From contig DYDG01000007.1 of the NCBI GenBank assembly GCA_020717845.1, forward strand, positions 1 to 46,457: 46,457 bases of DNA, written 5' to 3'. A program made the position numbers and the translations under genes. Of the stretch, positions 29,885 through 38,534 are shown in pieces; positions within the stretch are counted from its first letter, which is position 1; every line of letters begins with the position of its first letter. Below the pieces are notes generated by a model. The model saw only the letters and a list, made by a program, of their open reading frames with translations. It was not told where the DNA came from and did not search any database. The stretch comes from Marinifilum sp. (GTDB lineage: Bacteria; UBA9089; CG2-30-40-21).

Positions 29885-29980
29885 CTACTTATTTCGTCTC
29901 TGAAATTTTGTACGCTTTAGAAGTTTTTTATACTTATGCTTGCGAATTTTTTTTCTTCTTTTTTTAATAACGCTGCCCAA
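29885..29980 (-). CDS. Small basic ribosomal protein bS22-like / AURKAIP1-COX24 domain protein
   Basis: Translation (ATG at 29986) MKLGSVIKKRRKKIRKHKYKKLLKRTKFQRRNK; from TTG at 29980 it reads MGSVIKKRRKKIRKHKYKKLLKRT..., the canonical start of this family, with AAGGAGGT at ideal distance. Too short for the ORF track. Confidence 0.8.
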   Translation of the reverse strand: MGSVIKKRRKKIRKHKYKKLLKRTKFQRRNK

Positions 29981-30075
29981 TTTCATACCTCCTTAAAATC
30001 TTCACAATATTTATTATAATAGAATAAGCATAACGCCCCCTGACCGTTCGGGAGAACCATGCCGAAGTCACGGTT

Positions 30076-30462
30076 TCACTGATACGTGTCAATGGTGTTG
30101 TTTGGTGCTCTCTGTTGTCGTTCCTTTTCGGCTCTTACTCTCAGACCAAAGAAGACCCCTGTCACACTGATTGCTGAGAGAATCGTGAGCAGGAGGAGTC
30201 CGTGCCTGTTCCGTTCGGCATCAGTGGTCTCGAAGTCAGATACTTCTGTTCCTCCGCCAAACATGGGCTCTGCATCTTCGACATAGGTTCCGTAGTTTCC
30301 CCACGACATCCACGCAAAGAAGGCAGATACGCCAATCGCACACAGGTATACTTTGTGCTTTGGGCACTTGCTGTTAGTGGCGTCAGCCTCGCGCCCGTGA
30401 ATACAATACCATGCACGCCGACGAATATCCGCAACAAGAGAGATATTGCGTCTGTTATGCCT
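30076..30462 (-). pseudogene. Two-TM protein with N-terminal Cys/His (zinc-ribbon-like) motif; no usable start codon in frame (frameshifted or non-canonical start)
   Basis: Open frame reads ...ADIRRRAWYCIHGREADATNSKCPKHKVYLCAIGVSAFFAWMSWGNYGTYVEDAEP...GLLLLTILSAISVTGVFFGLRVRAEKERQQ; ATG at 30470 is in another frame. Confidence 0.45.
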
Positions 30463-30583
30463 TCAGTCATCTTCGTCTCTCACTGAATATTATCTATTAT
30501 CTTCCATAGATAATTTAATACAATTGTAACATAATTTAAGAGAAATTGTCAAGAAAAAAATATAATTATTAGGCAAAAGATAA

Positions 30584-30772
30584 AAGTGGAGTAAATTACA
30601 ACAAGAACTGGAGAGATACAACAAAGGTCAAGTTCACAGCACTACAAAAGAAATACCAGCGATAAGGTTAGAAAAAGCCATCAGAGAAGGGAGGAATTGT
30701 TTCAGAACATTTCAACTGCCACCGCCGTACAAATAGACTAAGGATATCTTTTGCTCCGTGGTAAATAGTTAC
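30584..30772 (+). pseudogene. C-terminal relic of a DDE integrase/transposase
   Basis: KWSKLQQELERYNKGQVHSTTKEIPAIRLEKAIREGRNCFRTFQLPPPYK*TKDIFCSVVN resembles the C-terminal end of integrase-core transposases ('ELxRYNxxxVHSTTGEIP...PPFKSVKDIFC'); in-frame stop. Confidence 0.6.
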
Positions 30773-30774
30773 CT

Positions 30775-31494
30775 TTATTGCTCCCCCAGATACGCCTTCC
30801 TGACCATATCGCTTCCTAAGAGTTTATCGGCAGTATCGGTTATAACAATGCTGCCTGTTTCCAGGACATATGCCCTTTCTGCAATCTGCAAGGATTTTTT
30901 CGCATTTTGTTCGATCAGCAATATGGTAATGCCCTGTTTTTTATTAATCTCTTGTATCGTCTCAAACACCTTTTCGACCAATATTGGAGACAGACCCATA
31001 GAAGGCTCGTCAAACATTAGAATCTCAGGCTCTGCCATCAGTCCGCGAGCTATAGCCAGCATCTGCTGCTCTCCGCCGCTTAATGTGCCAGCCAATTGTT
31101 TTTTCCGTTCCCTTAAGACAGGGAACAGGGCATACATATTTTCTATCCCTTCTCTTACCTTTTTCTTATTATCTTCTGGAAATGCACCCAGCTCCATGTT
31201 TTCAACCACCGTTAATCCTGGAAAAACCTTTCTTCCTTCAGGTATTTGCACGATACCATATCTTGCGATTTTCCATGCCGGCAAATTACTGATTACTTTG
31301 TCCTTAAATCTTATAGATCCTTTTTGTAGAGGTAAAACGCCTGAGATAGTGTTGATCAAGGTAGTCTTACCCGCACCATTGGCACCAATCATGGCCACTA
31401 TTTCCCCTGTCTGCAAATACAAGGAAACACCTTTCAACGCTGCAATCTTGTCATAGGAGACATGTATATCATCGATTTGTAGTAAGTTTTGCAT
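30775..31494 (-). CDS. livF: Branched-chain amino-acid ABC transporter ATP-binding protein
   Basis: 'GANGAGKTTLINTISG', 'LSGGEQQMLAIARGLM', 'EPSMGLSPILVEKVFE'. ORF-track start (31539) lies within the 9-mer repeat; the start is at MQNLLQ. Confidence 0.95.
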   Translation of the reverse strand: MQNLLQIDDIHVSYDKIAALKGVSLYLQTGEIVAMIGANGAGKTTLINTISGVLPLQKGSIRFKDKVISNLPAWKIARYGIVQIPEGRKVFPGLTVVENMELGAFPEDNKKKVREGIENMYALFPVLRERKKQLAGTLSGGEQQMLAIARGLMAEPEILMFDEPSMGLSPILVEKVFETIQEINKKQGITILLIEQNAKKSLQIAERAYVLETGSIVITDTADKLLGSDMVRKAYLGEQ

Positions 31495-31503
31495 TTTTCT
31501 CCA

Positions 31504-31568
31504 ATAGGTCATATAGGACTTATAGGTTTTATAGGTCATATAGGTCTTATAAGACCTATATGACCTAT
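31504..31568. repeat. 9-bp tandem repeat (ATAGGnnnT)n ending in a 38-bp perfect palindrome (31531-31568)
   Basis: ATAGGTCAT|ATAGGACTT|ATAGGTTTT|ATAGGTCAT|ATAGGTCTT|ATAAGACCT|ATATGACCT|AT. Confidence 0.92.
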
Positions 31569-32317
31569 TTCCCCAGATACGCTTCGATCACCTTCGGGTC
31601 TTTCTGAACATCCTCTGGTCTGCCTTCAGCTATTTTTTCGCCATAATCTAAGACAACTATACGGTCGGAAATACTCATAATCACCTTCATCTGATGTTCA
31701 ATGATAACTATAGCAATATTCCTCGAACGAAGATCAGCGACTAAATCTATTAATTCATTGCACTCCTGCGAATTCATCCCTGCCATAGGCTCATCTAAAA
31801 GGAGTAATGAAGGTGAGGTAGCTAAGGCACGGGCTATTTCTAATCTACGCTGGGCACCGTAAGGTAGATTTTTGGCAAGCATATTCCCGGACTTCAGCAA
31901 GCCGACAAAACCAAGAATCTCTCTGGCACTGTCTGCTATCTCCTTTTCCTCTTTTCTAAATCCTTTAGTTCGCAGGAATGCTGCCATTAATTCAGATCTG
32001 GTTCGGCAATGTCTACCAACCATCACATTTTCTAATACTGTCATATTAGCAAATAATCGGATATTTTGAAAGGTTCTGGCTATGCCTGATAAGGTTATTT
32101 TGTGAGGCTTATGGCAGCTGATATTCTTATCCATAAAGATAATCTCACCATTATCAGGGGAGTAAACACCTGTGATCAGATTGAACAGGGTAGATTTCCC
32201 AGCACCATTTGGGCCTATCAATCCCACGGTCTCATTTGCATTAACTACCATATTTACTTCTGATAATGCCTTTAGTCCACCAAAACATTTTGTAACTGAA
32301 TTAATTTGTAATAACAT
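31565..32317 (-). CDS. livG: Branched-chain amino-acid ABC transporter ATP-binding protein
   Basis: 'IGPNGAGKSTLFNLITG', 'GIARTFQNIRLFANMTVLENVMVG', 'LPYGAQRRLEIARALAT'. Confidence 0.95.
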   Translation of the reverse strand: MLLQINSVTKCFGGLKALSEVNMVVNANETVGLIGPNGAGKSTLFNLITGVYSPDNGEIIFMDKNISCHKPHKITLSGIARTFQNIRLFANMTVLENVMVGRHCRTRSELMAAFLRTKGFRKEEKEIADSAREILGFVGLLKSGNMLAKNLPYGAQRRLEIARALATSPSLLLLDEPMAGMNSQECNELIDLVADLRSRNIAIVIIEHQMKVIMSISDRIVVLDYGEKIAEGRPEDVQKDPKVIEAYLGK

Positions 32318-32330
32318 TTTTTTAATTTTT

Positions 32331-32368
32331 ATAGGTCATATAGGTCTTATAAGACTTATATGACCTAT
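32331..32368. repeat. 38-bp near-perfect palindrome, second copy of the 9-mer repeat
   Basis: ATAGGTCATATAGGTCTTATAAGACTTATATGACCTAT; differs from 31531-31568 at one base. Confidence 0.92.
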
Positions 32369-32370
32369 TC

Positions 32371-33336
32371 CTATTCCTTTGCGTGTAATTCCAGAGCCCG
32401 TCTTTTTGACTTCAACATCCCTTCTGGACGGAAGATAATCACCACAATCATGATCATTCCAAAGATAAGCATACGGTAATCAACGAATTTTGTCCCCAGC
32501 ACAGGCCGTAGAATCTCAGGGATGCCTACCAATAAAACCACACCCAGTATTGCCCCGCCAATATTTCCCATGCCGCCAATAACCAGCATCGAGACCAGAA
32601 GCACTGATTCCCAGAAGGTAAACATCTCTGGTGAAATAAAGCCGATCCAATGGACATATATTGCTCCGGCTAATGCACCGAACATACCGCTTAAAACAAA
32701 GGCTATTGATTTAATTTGCGGGACATTTATGCCAGATAATCCTGCAGCCAATTCATCTTCACGAATAGCAACCAATGCCCTGCCGATACGGGAGTGTTCT
32801 AATCGATAACTGATTATAATCGTGCCTATCAGGAAGAAAAGGATCAGGTAATAGAATTGCAGATCGTTCTTAAAGACCAATGAAAACAGCTGTATTTCCA
32901 TAATCTTTTCACCCACCCGCGGCAATCCTCTGGGTCCATTGGTGAGCCAATCAAAATTATTTGCTATCAGCCGAACAATTTCACCAAATGCCAGGGTAAC
33001 AATAGCCAGATAATCACCCCGCAGACGCAAGACAGGTGCACCCAGCAGGTATCGGATAAAACCACCCAGAAACAGGCTTATTGGAAGGGTTATCCAGAAT
33101 GGTATGCCCTTGATGCTCAGTAACGCCGCAGTATAGGCGCCAATGGCACAGAATGCCATAAACCCTAAATCAAGCAAACCCGTATACCCAACCGTGATAT
33201 TAAGCCCAACACATAAGATGCAATAAATGCCTACCAGTCCGGCTACATGGATAGCATAATAATTGCCACAGTTGTATCCTATAAAAGGCAGCACAATCAG
33301 AAGTAATAGAATCATTATACCGATTATCTGTTTCAT
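32371..33336 (-). CDS. livM: Branched-chain amino-acid ABC transporter permease
   Basis: 'GLNITVGYTGLLDLGFMAFCAIGAYTAALL', 'GDYLAIVTLAFGEIVRLI'; start refined to MKQIIG. Confidence 0.93.
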   Translation of the reverse strand: MKQIIGIMILLLLIVLPFIGYNCGNYYAIHVAGLVGIYCILCVGLNITVGYTGLLDLGFMAFCAIGAYTAALLSIKGIPFWITLPISLFLGGFIRYLLGAPVLRLRGDYLAIVTLAFGEIVRLIANNFDWLTNGPRGLPRVGEKIMEIQLFSLVFKNDLQFYYLILFFLIGTIIISYRLEHSRIGRALVAIREDELAAGLSGINVPQIKSIAFVLSGMFGALAGAIYVHWIGFISPEMFTFWESVLLVSMLVIGGMGNIGGAILGVVLLVGIPEILRPVLGTKFVDYRMLIFGMIMIVVIIFRPEGMLKSKRRALELHAKE

Positions 33337-33360
33337 GGTGTAACTCCGTCCGAAGGTATT

Positions 33361-33478
33361 TAGGCTGAAGGCTGAAGGAAAGAAGGGAGAAAAGAGAAAC
33401 TGAAAGTTCAAGGTTCAGCCTCTCCCTTCCTCTATTTCCCTTTCAGCCTTCAGTCTTCAGTCTTCAGCCTTCAGTCTA
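33361..33478. repeat. Heptamer (GGCTGAA)/(TTCAGCC) inverted tandem repeats between livM and livH
   Basis: 'taggctgaaggctgaagg' versus 'ctttcagccttcagtcttcagtcttcagccttcagtcta'. Confidence 0.85.
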
Positions 33479-33484
33479 AAACAC

Positions 33485-34381
33485 TCATATCTTCTCTGTT
33501 ACCTCTTCACCAAATATCCCAGCAGGCTTAAAAAGAAGCACGAGTATAAGGATAACAAAAGCGATAATATCCTTATTTTCAGATGATATATACCCTGCTG
33601 CCAGTGTTTCTACTATGCCCAGGATAAACCCGCCTGCCATAGCACCCTTAATATTGCCAATTCCGCCCAGCACAGCAGCGGTAAAAGCCTTTATGCCTGG
33701 CAAAAAGCCCATGTTATACTTTATGCTGCCATAATACAACCCGTTCAATACACCAGCTATCCCGCCCAATCCTCCACCAATCAAAAAAACCAATGCAATT
33801 ATTGTATTAACATTAATACCCATCAATTGGGCAACAACATGATTTTCAGCAACTGCCCGCATTGCCTTACCCATCTTAGTTTTGGAAATGAAAATCGTAA
33901 GGATAATCATGATCAGAATGGATAGACCAAAGATAAAAATCTGTAACGAGCTTATCTGCACACCAAATAAATGGAATTGCATTATAGGCAGCTTTTCTGG
34001 ATAGGTTTTAGACTGAGCACCAACAGCTATCATAATCAGGTTTTGCAAGAATATGGAAACACCAATAGCACTTATCAGGGGTGATAGCCGACAGGCATGC
34101 CGCAGCGGCTTATAGGCAATCTTTTCTATTATAACAGCCAACAGTCCTGCTCCAAGCATGGACAGAACAAAACAAAGCAAGAAATATAGCAGAAAGAATT
34201 GGGGAGCAAATACAGGCATGGAAAAAAGCACCAGGAAACCAATATAAGCACCAACCATAAAAATCTCGCTGTGAGCGAAATTTATCATGAGCAATATGCC
34301 GTAAACCATAGTATAACCTAATGCAAACAAGGCATAAATACTTCCAAGGGTTAAACCATTGACTAATTGTTCAATAAACAT
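33485..34381 (-). CDS. livH: Branched-chain amino-acid ABC transporter permease
   Basis: 'NGLTLGSIYALFALGYTMVYGILLMINFAHSEIFMVGAY', 'FTAAVLGGIGNIKGAMAGGF'. Confidence 0.93.
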   Translation of the reverse strand: MFIEQLVNGLTLGSIYALFALGYTMVYGILLMINFAHSEIFMVGAYIGFLVLFSMPVFAPQFFLLYFLLCFVLSMLGAGLLAVIIEKIAYKPLRHACRLSPLISAIGVSIFLQNLIMIAVGAQSKTYPEKLPIMQFHLFGVQISSLQIFIFGLSILIMIILTIFISKTKMGKAMRAVAENHVVAQLMGINVNTIIALVFLIGGGLGGIAGVLNGLYYGSIKYNMGFLPGIKAFTAAVLGGIGNIKGAMAGGFILGIVETLAAGYISSENKDIIAFVILILVLLFKPAGIFGEEVTEKI

Positions 34382-34567
34382 AGTTAGATTGTATTCCTAT
34401 AAGATAAACATTCAGCATTCAGGCAGAATATTGCCTAACATTTCTCGTGCCCTGTCAAGATTGAATTCGTAGGAACAAGATATAGGGACAGGGTACCAGA
34501 GGTACTACCTTCTTTCCTTGTCCCTGTCCGAAGCCTGATTGGTTGTTCAAGCAATGGACTACGAACC

Positions 34568-36331
34568 TCAAAATCTTATTCCCAATAATCCCCCATCTTC
34601 AGTTGCATCTGTCAAGGTATTCCGAATATATTGGTCAAATTTGAAATCAGGACTAAAATCTCTTGTTGGTATGGCATCTGAGTTAATTGTACAAATATAT
34701 TGAAAGCCAAGTCTTTCCGCCTCTTTCGCGGCCAATTCTATAGCTAATGCCTTTTGCCTTTCATCTACATCAGCAAAGATAATGCTATCGTGAATAAGAG
34801 GCATTAACGATTTGGCACGTTCTGACCAAACCTGTGCCAGCATCAGGTCGTAACAGAAAATTTTCATATTCCCAACACCATGACTTCCAGACCTCTCAAT
34901 CTCCACCTTGAATTTGAAACCTGTTTTCTTTATGTTAATCGACAGGGTTCCTGGAACCTCATAAAGGGCTTCAGAGTTAGAGTTGAACCTTAAAGTCACA
35001 TCTTTCAGTTGCGATTCCCTCTCCTTCATGTCTATAGTAGCTTGTTGTAACAGTAGTTCTTGTTCGATTGCAACAGCACTTTTACCCTGCTCGAATTTTT
35101 TCAGGTTCTCTAATCTCAGGATTACATCCTTAAGTTCCGATACACTTTTTTGATGATTTGTCTGGAATTGTGTGTATTCTTCCAGGGCACCATGTTTCTG
35201 CAAAACCTGCATCAGCTCCAGACGGGTAGATGAAAGAGTCTGCACCTGCTGTTCTCTTTTCGCGATTTCAATTTTTATGCGTTTTATCTCGTATGATAAG
35301 AAGTCCTTCCTGTTTTTAACGACTTGTTTGTGGAATGACATTACATCTTCGATTCGTTTCGTGATAGAATCCGGTAGAATTATTCCCGCCTCCTGATAAA
35401 TACGGGTTACTGAATCAGGTTTAGCATCAGTTTCCTCGGTCAAACTTGCCTCGTAATTCTCAAGAAGTCTTTTTTCACATACATTTTGGTTTACTAAATC
35501 GTGAATTTTATTCGTTAACTCGTTGGCCTCTTTTTCTATCTGATTGTATTGTGGATGGACATTAAAATTGCTCAAGTCCTCTTTTTCTTGTGCTACTTGA
35601 GCTTCCAATCTGATTCTTTTAGCTTCCAGTTCACCTATGGAACCAATAAGATTCGTAAGAATTCCTGATTTCGCTTCTTCTTTTAGCTGATCAAGAACCT
35701 TCATTCTATCCTTTAGAACCTGCCATTTTGAGGCGTATTCCCATCCTAAGCCGAGAAGAAACGCATTGTTCACCTGTTTATCCCATTCTTTTTGATCCTT
35801 ATATTGTTGGAATGGATTTAGAAAAGCTCCTTGCTGTCCATTCCGACGAATAAAATAAGAAATAAGACTTCTGAATGTAGGCGCGTATTTGAAGTCATCA
35901 TAGACGGGTCGAAGACCGAACATTAGAACTCCCAGAACCTTATTCCAGTCACGTGATGAGATTATCTGTTTTCCAGTCTTTTCGTCAATATCTGGTTTTA
36001 CTGACCAATTGGAACAATCACCACTGATAATAATCTTAGTTTGGTTGGTTGTATTGCGAGACACTGAGTACTTTTCCCCAGCCAGGTCCAATTCCAGGAA
36101 GAATGTCCAATTATTCATTTGGGGCTTGCTTAGTGTTTCTCCCTTTTGACCGCCCAAGCAGAAGTGGATTATCTCCAGAAGAGTTGATTTACCAAGTCCG
36201 TTTCGCGAGTCCTTTTTAGTCGACTCTTTTGTTCTTTCAGCGAGCATGACATTGTAGCCGGGTTTGAATTCCACAGTTTTAAAGGATGTCCTATCGCTTT
36301 TTACAGAGTAGAGCATTATTGTCTCCTCCAT
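34568..36331 (-). CDS. DUF2326-like SMC/ABC-type ATPase (ABC three-component system ATPase)
   Basis: 'FKPGYNVMLAERTKESTKKDSRNGLGKSTLLEIIHFCLGG' (Walker A), coiled-coil middle, C-terminal 'KIFCYDLMLAQVWSERAKSLMPLIHDSIIFADVDERQKALAIELA'. Confidence 0.8.
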   Translation of the reverse strand: MEETIMLYSVKSDRTSFKTVEFKPGYNVMLAERTKESTKKDSRNGLGKSTLLEIIHFCLGGQKGETLSKPQMNNWTFFLELDLAGEKYSVSRNTTNQTKIIISGDCSNWSVKPDIDEKTGKQIISSRDWNKVLGVLMFGLRPVYDDFKYAPTFRSLISYFIRRNGQQGAFLNPFQQYKDQKEWDKQVNNAFLLGLGWEYASKWQVLKDRMKVLDQLKEEAKSGILTNLIGSIGELEAKRIRLEAQVAQEKEDLSNFNVHPQYNQIEKEANELTNKIHDLVNQNVCEKRLLENYEASLTEETDAKPDSVTRIYQEAGIILPDSITKRIEDVMSFHKQVVKNRKDFLSYEIKRIKIEIAKREQQVQTLSSTRLELMQVLQKHGALEEYTQFQTNHQKSVSELKDVILRLENLKKFEQGKSAVAIEQELLLQQATIDMKERESQLKDVTLRFNSNSEALYEVPGTLSINIKKTGFKFKVEIERSGSHGVGNMKIFCYDLMLAQVWSERAKSLMPLIHDSIIFADVDERQKALAIELAAKEAERLGFQYICTINSDAIPTRDFSPDFKFDQYIRNTLTDATEDGGLLGIRF

Positions 36332-36540
36332 ATCAGTCCATCCTTAAAATCAATGATGTTCATTATGAACAGGAGATCCAGACTCAGAGTGAAACGCTCG
36401 AATGTCCTTATTTCTGGCAGGTTTCGGGTCTTGTCCCATAACAGACTAACCGTTTTGGGCTCGTTAATATTCTTCAATAAAGCTGCACCGGCACTTAGTA
36501 GGGAATTTGAGAGTTTCAGATGTTTTGTAGGAAGAATCAT
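36316..36540 (-). CDS. ABC three-component system middle component (MC6-like) small protein
   Basis: MILPTKHLKLSNSLLSAGAALLKNINEPKTVSLLWDKTRNLPEIRTFERFTLSLDLLFIMNIIDFKDGLIWRR; overlaps both neighbours (16 bp with the ATPase gene, 4 bp with the HNH gene). Confidence 0.75.
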   Translation of the reverse strand: MILPTKHLKLSNSLLSAGAALLKNINEPKTVSLLWDKTRNLPEIRTFERFTLSLDLLFIMNIIDFKDGLIWRRQ

Positions 36541-37286
36541 TTTTCGAACACCTCACATTTTTCGAATAGATAGACCAGCACCGCCAATCCCGCTGCCCTC
36601 TCAAGGAAGATAGAACTATTTCTCGATGCGAATTCCATAAGACCGTCGAACAATTCATCACCCGTGAGATGTATTTCGTTCTTCAATCTTTCATATTCGG
36701 TCACAAAACCTATTTTGATTCGATTCCCAAAATCAATGTCCGGGATTCTGTCAAGGAAACTGCTGACTAATCCTACCTGCACCATGCCCATAATGATTAG
36801 TCTTTCAGTTACTGTTGACAGCTTGTTCCTTTGTATTTTATCCTTAGGTGGAATGACTTTGTAAGAATCACTCGTGGCAGGTTGTTTTGAAACTAAGTAC
36901 TGTGTTACTACATTGAGTTCTGCAAAGGTAGTATTTATTACCTCATTTGCTGTAGATTCGCGGATGTATTTTTCGTGTTGCCTTTTAATTTCGAGGAGCT
37001 TTTCAACGGTGTATGTATTCGGCTGGTCGTCAACCATTTTATGGTGGTCACAGCATAAAATTATAAGATTTTGGTGGTTATTTCGCTCAGCAGAAGTCAT
37101 GTTTGGATCATATCGTGCTGATGTTGGCTTTTCACCTTTGATGTGTGCTCTCTCGCCGATAATAGATTTCTGGTCGTTACCAATACTATCGATAATAAGT
37201 TCCTTGCGGCACTCAGGAATAGCACAACGATTACCGCATTTCCAATCAATGATCTTCTTGTCCTTATCTGAAATGCCGCTATTCAT
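36537..37286 (-). CDS. HNH endonuclease fused to ABC-3C C-terminal (CTD-like) domain
   Basis: HNH: 'CGNRCAIPECRKEL...GERAHIKGEKPTSARYD...ERNNHQNLIILCCDHHKMVDDQP'; C-terminal 'TGDELFDGLMEFASRNSSIFLERAAGLAVLVYLFEKCEVFEK'. Confidence 0.8.
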   Translation of the reverse strand: MNSGISDKDKKIIDWKCGNRCAIPECRKELIIDSIGNDQKSIIGERAHIKGEKPTSARYDPNMTSAERNNHQNLIILCCDHHKMVDDQPNTYTVEKLLEIKRQHEKYIRESTANEVINTTFAELNVVTQYLVSKQPATSDSYKVIPPKDKIQRNKLSTVTERLIIMGMVQVGLVSSFLDRIPDIDFGNRIKIGFVTEYERLKNEIHLTGDELFDGLMEFASRNSSIFLERAAGLAVLVYLFEKCEVFEK

Positions 37287-37355
37287 TTTCTTACCTCAAC
37301 CCTTTTCTTACAATCACCTGTGCAATATTGTCTAACGGAATCCTTACTCTAATAA

Positions 37356-38483
37356 CTACTCACAATAAACAAATTTACCATCCTTAATCTTGTAGATGCT
37401 GATAGTTTTATTCAATGTATCGCCTTTTTCATCAAACGCAGTTTCACCCAGGATACCATTATATTTAATGCTTGATATATAATCAATTATCGGAGATGTT
37501 TCCTTATTTGTTTTTTCAATTGCCTCGACAAGCATGCAGGTTGCCTCATAGGTATACGGGTCATAAGGCTGCATATCTACTCCAGGATATTTTGCCTTAA
37601 ATTTATCCATGAACGCCTTTGCTTTTGGTAATTTATCCGGCGGCATGCCTATCATTGAGGCATAATCACCTTCTGTGGCACTACCACCAATCTTGATATA
37701 TTCTGGGCTAAATATTCCATCACCGCCAACTACAGGCACCTGTAACCCTAATTCCTTTGCCTGTTTGGTAATTAATCCGCATTCACTATACATCCCTCCA
37801 AAATAGAGCAGGTCAGGCTTTTCATTTTTTATCCGTGTCAGGAGTGCCCTGAAATCTTTATCACCACTATTAATCCCATCAAAACTCAATATCTTTCCCT
37901 GTCGTGTTTCTCGTGCCTCAAACTGTTTTTTGAATTCCTCAGCCAGACCCTGACCATAAGCAGTTTTATCGTGAATTACTGCTACTGTGATAATTTTTAG
38001 GTTATCAACACAATAATTTGCCCCAAAACTTCCCTGGACATCGTCGGTTGTGCAGACACGAAACACATTTTTTAACCCTTGCAAGGTTAATTTAGGATTA
38101 GTTGATGCAGGGGTTATCATCAATAGATTGTGTTTGGCATAGACTTGACTTGCAGGTATTGAACAACCACTGTTCAGATGACCAATCACCCCAATTATTT
38201 TTGCATCAGAAATAACCTGATTAGCTACATTTGCAGCCTCTTTTGGATCGCCGCGGTCATCAAATGCGGCTAATTCAAGCTTTATATCTTGAAATTTGCC
38301 AGAGGCATTAGCCTCTTCAATAGCCATTTCAGCCCCTCGTTTCATCCCCTGCCCCATGGCGGCAATATCTCCGGTCAGAGGACAAACGAGAGCTATCTTG
38401 ACCACCTGTTCACCTTCTGGTGCTTTAGCGCACCCAACAAAACCTATTAAAATTCCAAAAAGTGCTAACAAAATTCTGAACAT
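37356..38483 (-). CDS. livK: Branched-chain amino-acid ABC transporter substrate-binding lipoprotein
   Basis: Lipobox 'GFVGC'; 'VKIALVCPLTGDIAAMGQGMKRGAEMAIEEAN', 'VIGHLNSGCSIPASQVYAKHNLLMITPAST'. Confidence 0.93.
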   Translation of the reverse strand: MFRILLALFGILIGFVGCAKAPEGEQVVKIALVCPLTGDIAAMGQGMKRGAEMAIEEANASGKFQDIKLELAAFDDRGDPKEAANVANQVISDAKIIGVIGHLNSGCSIPASQVYAKHNLLMITPASTNPKLTLQGLKNVFRVCTTDDVQGSFGANYCVDNLKIITVAVIHDKTAYGQGLAEEFKKQFEARETRQGKILSFDGINSGDKDFRALLTRIKNEKPDLLYFGGMYSECGLITKQAKELGLQVPVVGGDGIFSPEYIKIGGSATEGDYASMIGMPPDKLPKAKAFMDKFKAKYPGVDMQPYDPYTYEATCMLVEAIEKTNKETSPIIDYISSIKYNGILGETAFDEKGDTLNKTISIYKIKDGKFVYCE

Positions 38484-38534
38484 AATGCCTTGCCTCCTCT
38501 TAAACTGCTACTATTAGTAAAAAATAGCGGTAAT

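Noticed and set aside
30758-31456. 232-aa plus-strand ORF
   Set aside because: Antisense to livF, which has complete ABC ATPase motifs.
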